Position numbers and translations under genes: made by a program. Shown here one piece after another: positions 23,139 to 35,836 of a stretch of 64,000 bases of DNA. Within the stretch, counting starts at the first letter, position 1. Each line of letters starts with the position of its first letter. Under the pieces are notes generated by a model. That model saw only the letters and a program-made list of their open reading frames with translations. It had not been told where the DNA came from and made no database searches. The DNA is from Heterobasidion occidentale (Eukaryota; Basidiomycota; Agaricomycetes; Russulales; Bondarzewiaceae), in the NCBI GenBank assembly GCA_039111635.1, contig JBCAQO010000006.1, positions 1,798,001 to 1,862,000 on the forward strand, in the 5' to 3' direction.

Positions 23139-24663
23139 CTAGGCAAATTTACCTGGAACCACAGGAAGCGAGGCCGTCAGCCCGCCATCGACGGCGACAT
23201 TCTGTCCGTTAATATAGCTTGATTCATCTGCATCGATACCAATATCATGAGAACTACACACACGAGCGCCCTTTGTAGTCTGACTCACCTGACGCCAAGA
23301 ACAACGCGGTCTGCGCAATCTCTGCGAAAGCGATTCTCAACTTCGTCTCTCACAATGCATTAGGTTTAGATCAGGAACTTACCTTCCGCGACGCCAAAGC
23401 GACCCAGGGGATTCAACTGACCAAGTTTGGAAGGAGTGCCCCGTTTGCGAGCGTAGTCGAATGTGAAACTCGTCATGCCTGTCTCAATGAGCCCTGGGCA
23501 TATAGAGTTGACACGAATGTCGGTGCGCTGGAGCTGCCAAGCACTGGTCTTTGCAATAGAGTTCACGCTGGATGGAAGTTAGCGAATGTCAGGAGTACAT
23601 TGGGCGGCAACTTACGCAGCCTTGCTTGCGCTATCTGCATGACATGGTCATTCTTCTGCGATGATATGATATATAGAGATAAGCTCACAATCCACAGAAC
23701 CTGCACCAGATCGGATGCCAGCAACTACGCGAAAACATCAGGTTAAGGTCACGATTTGAATCATTCATGAAAGCGACACGAACCAGACGCGGTCAAGATG
23801 ATGCTGCCGCTGCCGACCTCTTTCCCCCTCGAAGCGTTCGGCTTCTTCATTGCAGCTGAAGCATGCTTGACTGCAAGGAATGCTCTGTGTTCCGATTCAT
23901 GATAAGAAGAACGCCATATCTCTCTCCTGTCCAGAAAACGACTTACGAAAGTGCGTTGACCCGCATGATTTTGGTGAAAACCTCAGCAGATGTATCTTCT
24001 AACGTCATTGCGGTTGCAACCCCTGCCTGTTATCGCGCCGTTGATTATGAACACATGTGAGGATAGTGACATAGCTCGTACATTGGCGAAGAACACGTCC
24101 AAGCGTCCTTCCTCTTTGAGCGCCTGTTGGCACACATCCAATATCGCAGCTTCGTCTGCAGCATCGGCCTGTATGACTGTGACCTGTGAGACAGAGCGGG
24201 AGCACGTAAGACACTGCCTACAAAGGCTTCAGATGTATCAGCTTACTTTGACGTCGGGATAGGACTTCTCGATCGTGGATTTGAGCTCAGGAAGGTTCGT
24301 CCCATCAAAGTCCAAAAGGTAAAGATGCTCGGCGCCTGGCAAAGTTGCTCAAGTTTTAGCATGAGATTCGCAAAGGTGCACAGGAGAAAGGGACCTTGAT
24401 GAGCATACAACAGCGCAGAAGCACGACTGTATGAGATGATTCTCTTTAGCTATGCTACATGCAGCCCGAGTCGAAGTGAGGGCATACCCAATACCCTTGA
24501 GTGACCCGACCCCGGTGATCACACATACCTTCCCTTTCAACCTCGTACCTCTCGGCGTTTCCTTCAAATGAGACTGTATCTTCTCGATGCGTTTGACGGT
24601 GCGCTGATAGAGCTCTTCTGGCGAAGCTTCCTGCCTGAGCGTGGGCTGTTTGGTCAACGGCAT
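23139..24663 (-). CDS. Short-chain dehydrogenase/reductase (SDR), classical type
   Basis: SDRs carry out NAD(P)H-dependent oxidation or reduction of alcohols and ketones; the substrate here is unknown. The spliced protein shows KGKVCVITGVGSLKGIG (a variant TGxxxGxG nucleotide-binding loop), HLYLLDFDG at the end of strand beta-2, VIQADAADEAAILDVC, FFANAGVATAMTLEDT (NAG motif), SIILTASVAG carrying the catalytic Ser region, DYSASKAAV with the catalytic Tyr and Lys, and RVNSICPGLIETGMT. The C-terminus reads SSYINGQNVAVDGGLTASLP then VVPGKFA with a stop at 23139-23141. The usual SDR length is about 250-300; this has an N-terminal helical extension of about 40 residues (PEELYQRTVKRIEKIQSHLK). About nine short introns are needed. 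The start is the Met at 24663, where the reading frame becomes protein-like. Confidence 0.88.
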
Positions 24664-24973
24664 GGCTCTATTCTGCTTTCCAAGGACTAAGAGGTGGTTC
24701 GTCGACAAAAGTATCGCTTGTTCCCCGCATGAGCACCCCCGGATTCCAGAGCGTTTGCGCCGGTGGCAATGTGCACATGATACTTTCCCCGCGTGCTGTC
24801 GCCAGCAGGCACGACATTCCCACGACTCGGTCAACTTGTCCTCAACCAACTCCATCGTCTCTGTTGATCTGGAATAGTTTGATAGTTGATCTGCGACAAT
24901 GCTTAGACATTCACCCAGTCGATCTCCAGGTATATAATATCATTGGAAGAGTTTTGGGAGATAAGCAGAGGAG

Positions 24974-25657
24974 TTACTGTACAGAGCCTGGATCACTGAA
25001 CGAGACGCTCTCGCGAGCCGAAGCCGAAGACAGCAGCATCTGTTGAAGTTGCTCATGTCGTCTCGCAGACTCTTCGCGCATTTCTATGCACCGGTATGAT
25101 GCAGGTGAGTGAACGAGCCTTGAAGCATGATCAAACAGTCTTACGGTGTGAGAAATCATTGATCATCTCCCTGTGTTCATCACTTTTCTGTCGAATCTCC
25201 TGCAGGACTGTCTCGACGGCTTGCCATCGTGCTCCATCACCTGCAGCAATACAGTCATAATGTGAAGGGACGTACTTGGTTTGGTCACCGCAGCAGCCCT
25301 CACTTCTTCCAGACGCGCGCTTTCTGTTGCTTGGTCCCGCCGTATTCGCGACAGATCGCTCTCCAGGGCTGCGAGTCTAGCGTCCTTCTCGGCTCTCCGC
25401 CGACTGTCCTCAACGATGGACTCTTCCATCCGTTCTCTGTGGCTGGTCAGCTGGTCACACTGCCCTCGAAGCAAGGTCGTGAGGTCATTCATTTGTTCCA
25501 TCATGGCCCGATGTCTGTCTGCGGCGTCACGATTGCCTTGTTCGCGTGCGGCGGCTTCGTCGAGAGCTCGCTGAGTACGCTCTGCGTCTAGCTGACTCCT
25601 GGCTCGTGCAAGCTCCTCACGAAGCGTCGTCAACCTGTGTTCCGCATTTGTATCCAT
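24974..25657 (-). CDS. Coiled-coil protein, unrecognised
   Basis: Almost the whole protein is predicted by eye to be one charged helical coiled coil, rich in Arg, Glu, Ala, Gln and Leu: TTLREELARARSQLDAERTQ, then a middle portion AEKDARLAALESDLSRIRRD. Two introns join it to GARWQAVETVLQEIRQKSDE and then MREESARRHEQLQQMLLSSA, ending at 24974. No enzymatic motif, signal peptide or membrane segment is present. Met 25657 begins a hydrophilic segment with no homology cue. It is divergent from the UGPase gene at 26021, sharing a 363-bp intergenic region. Coiled-coil proteins of this plain kind are common in fungi and the sequence gives no function. Confidence 0.7.
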
Positions 25658-25928
25658 GGGGGTTAGTTATTTGTGTGAATCTGTTGGCGCGACAGCGTGT
25701 GAGAAGGATGCGAGTTTGCTCCGCACAGGCTGCACCGATGTGGGATCGAAGCGCAAGGCACCCACTGTGACAGAGGTTGTTCCTGAGGGGACAGTGATAT
25801 CGGCGGAAGTGTTCAGGAGGCCAGAGGCCGTGTAGGGACCTGTAGGGGCTTGTCGAGGACGGGGGTGCGTTTCCGAGAGGGTGCTTCTCGACCAGCCCCG
25901 TGCAAGCCACGTGTGTGAGCCGGCCAAG

Positions 25929-25935
25929 TATAAAT
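25929..25935 (+). promoter_or_regulatory. TATA box of UGPase gene A
   Basis: TATAAAT lies 92 bp before the start codon at 26021. The second UGPase gene has a TATA box at almost the same distance. Confidence 0.6.
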
Positions 25936-26020
25936 TGAGGGCGCTTCCGCATCTCATCTGTCCTCATCGCCGTCGTCCCTCCTCTGCGTTGCCTCCATCC
26001 CTTTCTCTCATCAAACAGCC

Positions 26021-28213
<2,193 letters not shown>

Positions 28214-28444
28214 TCACTTCTCTCCAACGCCCTTACCGCAGTCTGACATCATTTCCCATTCAACACCGTACCAGTCATGCATCTATACCTTACACGCTCG
28301 CTACGATAGCTTCGTTTCACATCTACACCATACATCTCTATTCTCCTCCATATACCCTCGTGCTATCGCCATTTTCTCCCACCCGCTAGACTTGCAAAAT
28401 AAAGGACGTTCCGGATGTACAGAACTACTCTCAGTCGCATTAAC
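28214..28444. other. Short convergent intergenic spacer
   Basis: Holds the 3' ends of UGPase A and the WOPR gene, which converge. C/T-rich with no gene. Confidence 0.5.
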
Positions 28445-29407
28445 TCACAGCTGGTCATTTAGCGCAGACTTTCGAAGCAAACATCTAATATATTCTACAC
28501 GCTCGAATGGCCTCTGGAGTACATGAAATGATACGTTCAACGCAAGTCAGTGATTATAATGTTGTGCACGCGAATGGGTCGTCGACAACCGCGTCGAGGA
28601 CCGAAGATCGACATCCAAGTGCTTACCTGTGAGCCCTGTGTTATAACGACACGTCCCGGGGGCATAGGGATATCGCCGACGTTCGGGATGTCGCCGACCG
28701 GCGTGAGCGGCGACGAGCTGTCTAAATACATGACTACATGCACGAGCACCACGGGTATGTCAAGACACTGAAACGAGCCAGAAGAACAAAACGTATGATC
28801 GCGCACCCATACTCCATTGACGTGTTTGTCCGTTGGGCAGTATTACATTGGCGGTACACGCCACCCTGGTCAAGGGGGTTTTCAGGACGTAGCTGCAGCC
28901 GCGCCCGTAAGAAACAGATAGCCAAACGACGGACGTCCCAGGAGCAGGGGCAACTCACCGATTGCCCGGTGACTTCGCAGGGTAGCAGAGGAAAAACTGC
29001 TAAAGTGCACGCATGCAGCTTCTCACAAGGCGCGCACGCAAGACTCAGGGGCCACTTACGCCTCTGACCCTGCTCGCGCCCCACCGTCTTCCATCTGACC
29101 TAGCAGAAACCCATCGTCGTTAGCGCATACTATCCCGATCTATAGTCACGGCCCCGGACGCCAGAGGGTCGCCGCGCTGCGGGCCCTCTAGAGTGCGAGT
29201 TGGGGAGACAAACCATCGTACGAAGGCGGTGCTGTCGTAGACGTAGATGTTGCCGACCCGGACTTGCCTGCACTCGGCTTCGTTGAGGTGCTCTGACCAC
29301 AGAGGCAGCACACCGCGCGCGGCGGCGTAGAACACCTTAGACGCGTCCTCGAGCGAGCGAAAGTAGGCGCCTGTGAGCGACGGACCGGTGGTGTAGTTCA
29401 TGGGCAT
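28445..29407 (-). CDS. WOPR-domain (Gti1/Pac2 family) putative transcription regulator, divergent
   Basis: WOPR proteins (Wor1, Gti1, Pac2, Ryp1) are fungal DNA-binding regulators of morphology. Splicing by GT...AG signals gives TGAYFRSLEDASKVFYAAAR, GVLPLWSEHLNEAECRQVRV, GNIYVYDSTAFVRW joined to SDGRRWGASRVRGQFFLCYP, matching the family pattern 'ilP.v.rrL...er..i..G.vyv...... .rW.DG..W..SRv...FL.Y'. After another intron, ANVILPNGQTRQWSMVMYLD matches the second WOPR element ('..v.lp.G..rkWHl.aY'). A short tail follows, ending ERVEYIRCLLRKSALNDQL at 28445. The family residues R-W, DG and SR are kept, but the first element is shortened and the expected K-Q-T-Y is replaced by TPLTRVACT. Total about 210 residues. 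Exon junctions at the 3' end are inferred. It lies between two convergent UGPase genes. Confidence 0.72.
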
Positions 29408-30227
29408 CGTGATGGGGCCGGGAGGTCAGGAGTCGAGGCTAATAGTGGGACTGGGCCCGGACCACTACGGATGCGGGCTGAGTGCGACTCGATTCAAGCA
29501 GCCCGACTCGTTCGACACTTACGGACATCATTTGCGTTTGCGAAAGATCAGGACCCGAGCCAGGTGATGGTCCTGGAGAAACGTTCAAAAGGTGGTGTGA
29601 GCGAGTATCTCGTTTTCTTGTTGTTACTGCAGGATGCCCGACGGAAGCATACGCGTCCGATCTCAGAATTCGCACCCCGATCGCATAGTGATCGCATTGG
29701 CCAACTCCAGACTCGCGTTATACTGTATGATACAGCAAACAATGAACCAACTCATAGATCCATCCCAAAACCCTCCGCGAAACGTTATGTTGGATTGTTT
29801 CGATTCGTATATATCATGTATAGACATATGCGTAGCGTCGTCGTCAAGAAAGCTCTAAGTCATATGTATGTATCACTGTCCGTCCGTGAGCCACGATCGA
29901 CCTCGATGCACCTGGCAGAGAAAGGAATAGAAGAAGAGAGAAATCACAGAGGTATAGACCAGAAACGGAAATACGAAAAAGCGAAACAATCCACCCTAAC
30001 GAAAATAACACTGAAAAGACTAGAAGACAGAGCTAAGAGGGCCAAAGAGACGGGAGAAAACACAGAAGAGGTGGTGTCGCGCATCGCCGGACGTTGTCTA
30101 GAAATAATGGTACAAGTTTCATCAGTCCGTGGGCAGGTCGCTGCCGTTGGGGTGTAGGTAGTAGAAAGTGCGCGTAGACGTGGGAGGAAATCACAACTCC
30201 TGGGAAAACGTGAACGAACAAGCCAAG
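29408..30227. other. Intergenic: WOPR upstream region and UGPase B 3' flank
   Basis: Strongly pyrimidine-rich on the minus strand at about 29930-30100, as fungal promoters and 5' leaders often are, which would suit the WOPR gene reading away from it. A 228-codon plus-strand ORF covers much of it but looks like a by-product of this composition. Confidence 0.5.
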
Positions 30228-32444
30228 TCAGTACAATCCGTCGAGAGAGATGGAACAGGGACGGGAACGCACGATCATGTTCAGGTTCCCAGACAACAAT
30301 CCTTCCGACGTCAACCGGAAGATCGGAACGGGAGCGTATCGCGGATGCGTCAGTGACGGCTCTTAGAAGGATCAGAGAATTCTACGCACTGTTCTCCAGG
30401 ATACATCCGTCGGGGATATCGATCCTTTGGCCCTCGTTCGCAACAACTGTTTTCCAAAGGGATAGATGAGGAAAGGAGGAGCGAAGCGCAAGGGCGAGTG
30501 GACGTACCGATGACGGTGCCTCGGAGCGTCACGTTGCGTCCGAAATAGACATCACCGGTGACGGTAAGGTGGTCAAGCTCTATGATCTTCGGGATTTTCT
30601 TGAAGCGCTTTTGGAACTGTTGGATCTGAACGAAGGGGGTTGTTTATCAGCCTTCGGTCTCTATCGGAATAGAAAATCGCCGGGAGGTCAAAAGAACAAG
30701 GCGGCACCAAGGTGGAGTGATTGTCAAGGGCTGCACGGCACGCACCTTCTTAAAGTGATCGCCCAGCTTGATCACAGGAGTCGTCTCGAACATCCTGTTC
30801 TCATTGATGACGAGCTGACCATGCTCGAGCGAGTAGATGTCGCTCTTGATCAGCAGCAGGTCGGAACAGCTCTTGACGGGCAGGAAACGGCTACGGGGCA
30901 CGTTGATGCCGTGTGCATTCCGGAAATGCTTGATTGCCGCGCCCGCAGCAGTCTCGAGCTGTATGACCGCCTGCCCGTCATCGTTCACCTTGGGGTTAAT
31001 GATGATCTCGAGTTCCATGCCTTCCGTGTCCATGATATGCTTAAGCGCTGTGGTGAGAAGCGTGTAAACAATGGTGCAGCCGATCGCAAAATGTATAGAG
31101 CCGAACCCTTTAGGTTGATCCATAGGTTGTTCGTGTTGAAGATCTTGAATTTGCGAACTGCGGAGAAGAATGAATGAATGAGTAGATGAATGAGTGTAGA
31201 TGCATGCCAAACACGGACTAGATTTGAACTCCTCGACGTGCTCGGATGGAACTTGGGCAACCTCTAACAAACGAATCGAGCCCTCGTAGTCGACAAGCGT
31301 ACCGCCCTGAAATACACATGTCATTAGATGCTAGGGTCCTGGATGCAATGCCTCTCGAGAAACACACCTTGATGTCAGCCTTGGTCTTGTCTGTGACCTC
31401 CATCAAGTACTCGGCCTGAGTGTCGATCATGTGTTGCAAAATGCTCTGGTCGACACTGAAGGGGTCATGTCAGGTGCATGGGCGAATCGAAGGGCGGATT
31501 TGCTTACACTGCACCTAAATTGTCCGAGTTGGACACGAAGAGGTACTCCTTGCCTTCAGCGAGCAACTGGTCAAGGACACCAGAGTGGAGGAGGGCATTG
31601 TACAGGTCACCGTGGCCGGGGGGATACCAGTTCTTCTTGTCGTCATCCGCCGTCTTGGGGGCCGGGAGGAGGGTCTCCTTGTATATGCGGGGATAACGGG
31701 ACTGGTTGAAGGTGGTGATGCGGAGCTGCTGGTTGGCGTACTTCTTGATGATGCGGAGGGTGTCATCGTGGGTGTTGAACGAGGTCATGAGAATCAACGG
31801 CACATCGACGCGATGGGTTGTGTTCAGGTGCTCGATCTGACGGACCGTCAGGTCGAGGAACGTCATGTCGTCTTTGACTTCCAGCGCGCTCTTTGCGCCC
31901 GTCATCCCTGCGCGTCATGTCGTCATCTGGCCGTCCAAGAGCCGCAATGGACATCACCTACCCATGGATGTCCCAAGGCCGCCATTCACCTTGAGCACCG
32001 CGAGCTTGTTTAGGTTCGAGGAGTCCTTGGGCTTGATGAGCGACGCGTAGGGCACGATCTGATCCTTGCCGGGCGAGTGAATCCGGTCCCAGTCGCTACA
32101 GCGGTTGTGAGCGGCCCGACGCTTGGAGAGAGACAGGCAAGGACTCACAGATCCTGGTTCTGTGCGCGCTCCGTAAGGTAGCGGGTGAAGAGGTAGAAGA
32201 AGGACTGCATTTCCGTGTCGAAGGCCTAGCGGAGAGGAGATGCGGTCGATCGACGCGATCGCGGAGCAGATCGGTGACGGCTCACCTTCTTCTGCTTGGA
32301 ATCCTGCACGGTGCCGACGAGGCGGGAGAGCTCGTTGCGCATGGCCTTGGCGGCGACGCCGGTAGTGGCCGTCTTGAAATCAATGTGGCTGCTGCCTCGT
32401 GTGCGGGCGTTGAAGGAGTCGGCGCGGGGGAGGAGGTTTGCCAT
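30228..32444 (-). CDS. UGP1: UTP-glucose-1-phosphate uridylyltransferase, copy B
   Basis: This is a second complete UGPase gene, in the opposite orientation and converging on copy A with the WOPR gene between. The proteins are nearly identical across the core: [93 protein letters not shown], and [20 protein letters not shown]. The N-terminal tails differ (here [20 protein letters not shown]), as do many third codon positions, so this is not a recent copy. Intron positions agree with copy A. The C-terminus is [20 protein letters not shown], longer than in copy A by about eleven residues, if the last acceptor is read correctly. The stop is at 30228-30230. The start codon at 32444 lies 91 bp after a TATA box. 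Confidence 0.94.
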
Positions 32445-32534
32445 GTCTCTGTCGTGTGTGTGATTTATGTGGACGGGGGAGGTGGTGGTGGTAGAGAGGA
32501 GGAGGAGCTGGGCAGGACGGGGCCGGTGGTGACG

Positions 32535-32542
32535 TTTATATA
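32535..32542 (-). promoter_or_regulatory. TATA box of UGPase gene B
   Basis: TATATAAA on the minus strand, about 91 bp before the start codon at 32444, matching the spacing in copy A. Confidence 0.6.
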
Positions 32543-34311
32543 GCTCAGAGCCAAAGGCGGCGGAGAGAGACTCCACGGCAGCGGCAGTCCCCGCCGACGG
32601 GCCCTCCTCCTCCTCGATGCGCTCGCACCGCCATTGTCCCCGCCGCCCCCAGTGCGCGTCCCGCAGCATCCCCACCATGCTCGCATCAGACTCCACCGCG
32701 ACGACCACCCGCTTGCGCGCGCTCCGTGTCTTGATCGCCTGCAGGGGGACGCTCCGGGGCTCGGACGGGCTCCGCGGGACGTAGGTAGGCTGCTGGTGCT
32801 GTTGCTGGTACGACAAACGTGCATGCATGTATCGATCTGCCCCGTGCGGCAGGCCGTGCCAACGCCCGCGCTCTGGACAGTGCACTTGCCTATATAGCGC
32901 CGAACGGCCAGTTTCGACGCGAAGGAGAGTATATCGGGCACCAGCACGACACCGCAAGCACGCACGGTAGAGCCGACTGGTCGAGCGGGTCGAGTTGCTT
33001 TCGCGTTCGAATTCGAGCGAACGCCGAAGCGTCTCGCGTGCGTCTTATCATCTGCCTCACCGTCGGCTATTCCACCGCAATCAGTCGCTGTCTAGACCCC
33101 CTTCCCCCTGGTACCTCTCCCTTCCTCCCCTCCCACAAGACATCTGACGTGGACCACAGGTGCGTCTCTTGAACGGTGATTGTTCGGAATGTCGCCCGTC
33201 CGAGCATAGCCATGGCACACCGTGGCTCTCCTTTGCCTCATGAAGCAAGTGCGGCAGAACCTTTCAGACCTGGCAGAACTACTCGGTGACCCGCAGCTGG
33301 TCACGGTTAGGGTGGGCAGCAAAAGCGCATATAATTCTACCAATGCCTATTTTCGCAGGCGCTCAGCGATTTGCACGATCTTCGGTCCCAAAATTTCGCT
33401 GAGATGCTATGAATACGCATGCACACTTTCCATTCAACCAACGCATGGTACATATTGGTGGCAGTAGAGAGCATTGATTTGAGAAACGGAAGTCTCCGTG
33501 AATATACCCAGACTTGGCCACCCCACTACTCCACGAGATCAAAGAGGCGGCCGGTAGACAGCGCGAGACACTGCGTATTGAAGATCCGAGGCCGCATGGC
33601 CAGCGGAGGAGATGAACTTCTGAAATGGAGTAATGAGAATTTTGCCCCAAGGAAAGTAGGCTTCAGAATAGACCAAGCAATGTCCCCCTTCGAGGCAAAA
33701 AGACCGTCGTCGTCGAAGCTCGGAGGCTCCACCGCGCAAAGTGGATCTATGGACCGTGTTGCCCGGCAAATGAGCCTAGGCAACACACCGAGATGTGTCT
33801 AATAGCAACCCCATCTTCCAATGGCGATTCGAGTCTCAGGCTTCGAGGCACAAGTGTGTGTAACCTTTCTGAGTTCGTGTCACCTCAGTTCCATGTAGCA
33901 CAGGAGGACTTTTGACGAGATTTACGGTCAGCCTCCTGCTCCGTCGGCAAGTGGATCGAGTCGGGTAGGGCTTTGAGGATCCATCATCTCGTTGTTCAAG
34001 AGTAGCCAGTAAAACAAGGCTGATGCCAGATAAATGAATGGTCGGGATAATCCGATAAAGGAACATCCAGTTGAAGGATACCTTTTCAGAGAACAAGCGA
34101 CGCACAAAGGAGTGGAGATGGCCATTTACACCAATATGAGAGCAAGACAAGGGAACAACCCGCTCGAAGATGGTCAGGGTATCTTGAGTCGAAGTGGCTG
34201 AAGGGCCGGAGAACCCGTTCGGAGTCTGAATTATGCGCAAACCTTGTTTGGTGAGTATCATCCAAACCTTGCATCTCGAGTTCACGACACCCAACCTCAA
34301 GACTATCCGAC
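32543..34311. other. Intergenic, about 1.8 kb, no gene supported
   Basis: Upstream region of UGPase B and of the S8e gene. ORFs at 32465-32965, 33419-33802 and 33836-34300 overlap antisense ORFs and show no family features. It includes a second TATA-like TATATAG near 32891. Confidence 0.5.
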
Positions 34312-35384
34312 ATGGGTCAGTGCTGCTGGTCTGCTCGATGTCGGGGAGAATGATCCACTAATACTCCCCTCCTTTTTCTCCTCGCGCTCTGGGCCTTCGA
34401 AAAACACAGGTAAGGACCGATCCCAGTTTTTGCGAATTTTGACCAACGACTTGTGCTGATTTTCGACCCTTCTCCCTTCCACAGGTATCTCCCGCTCATC
34501 TCGCCACAAACGCTCTGCGACGGGCGCCCAGCGTGCGCACTACCGCAAGAAGCGAAAGTTCGAGCTCGGTCGCCAGGCCGCCAACACCAAGCTCGGCCCT
34601 AAGCGTGTCCACTCCGTCCGTGTCCGCGGTGGAAACACCAAGTTCCGCGCTCTCCGTCTCGAAGGTGGTAACTTTGCGTGGGGCTCTGAGCATGTCACGA
34701 AAAAGACGCGCATCATCGGTGTCGTGCGTACCTATTTTTGTCTGCTGGACTATTTTTCGGGGCCTGTGTTGAGATGCACTTTTTTGCTGTGCCTGTTTTT
34801 TCTGCGGGGGCGATACAGGTCTACAACGCATCGAACAACGAGTTGGTCCGCACGAACACCCTCGTGAAGGGCGCTATCATCCAGGTCGATGCTACTCCCT
34901 TCAGGCAATGGTATGAGTCGCACGTGGGTATATTCTTCTCTGCCATGACGAGGATGATGTTGACGAGGGAACGCAGTACGCCACACCCGTATCGAAGAAG
35001 GCATTGAAGGCGTTGCCCACGGAGACCAAGGAGGGTGAGGAGAAAAAGCTGTCGAACCACGCACAGCGGAACCTCGACGCGAGGAAGAAGGGTGCGTGCA
35101 TTCTCTGGACCAAGCGGCGTGGGCTGACTTGTCGTTTGAATTGCAGAGTCGAAGATCGACCCGATCCTCGAGAGCCAGTTTGGTGCTGGTCGGTTGTACG
35201 CTGTCATCTCGAGTCGTCCCGGCCAGTGCGGGCGCGCGGACGGCTACATTCTGGAGGGCAAGGAGCTCGAGGTGCGTTTGAATTTAACCCTTTTCGCTCT
35301 ACGATGTGACGGCTGACGTGCGAGGATCAGTTCTACCTCAGGAAGCTTCGCAGCGGCAAGCAGAAGCACGCACACGGCGCATGA
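34312..35384 (+). CDS. RPS8: 40S ribosomal protein S8 (eS8)
   Basis: A structural protein of the small ribosomal subunit. The first coding exon is only ATGG (34312-34315); a 169-bp intron (34316-34484) joins it to GTATCTCCC, giving [20 protein letters not shown], then [96 protein letters not shown], and after further introns [40 protein letters not shown] and [17 protein letters not shown]. This is the full eS8 family pattern at the usual length near 205 residues. An intron inside or just after the start codon is typical of fungal ribosomal protein genes and is often important for expression. Confidence 0.95.
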
Positions 35385-35836
35385 GGATAGGTTGAGCGTA
35401 TTGTTGCATTCTAGTGTAGTATTCGAGTGGTGGGGCATCCGGCACAGGATTCATGATTGAACGCCCTACTATTGCATTTCTTTTCTTTCTCGCTTTTATT
35501 GTATGAGACCCATGCACATGCCGCCCTGAGAAATCTATGAGAGCCGCGACCCACCTCGGCCTGAAAGTAAGACAAAGCTGGAGTGAGAGTGGCGGTGGAC
35601 GTTTCAGATGGCAAAGGGGGGTGGGTTTGTTGTTCAGATTGCTGTGGCAATGATCGTGTTGTGGCCCTGTGCGGGAATGGCGAATAAAAGTAGTCAGCCA
35701 CGCGCTACGCCGGTCCAAAACTTCTGTCTCCATCTCCTTCCTCTTCCCGTCCAGTTCGTCTCCTCGCCCTTCCTTCCTCCCCTCCCCTCCCTCCCTCCCC
35801 TCCACCCTTCGCTCGCCGCAGCGCGCCCATCGAGAG
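35385..35836. other. Intergenic between S8e and the Set9 gene
   Basis: Contains the S8e 3' end and a C/T-rich leader (about 35725-35820, repeated CCCTCC) just before the Set9 start codon. No gene seen. Confidence 0.5.

Noticed and set aside
29471..30157. 228-codon plus-strand ORF rich in Lys, Arg and Glu
   Set aside because: It lies in a purine-rich tract between two minus-strand genes, has no family features, and its charged composition follows directly from the base bias.
33836..34300. 154-codon minus-strand ORF
   Set aside because: No family features, overlapped by other short ORFs, and it occupies the region expected to be the S8e promoter.
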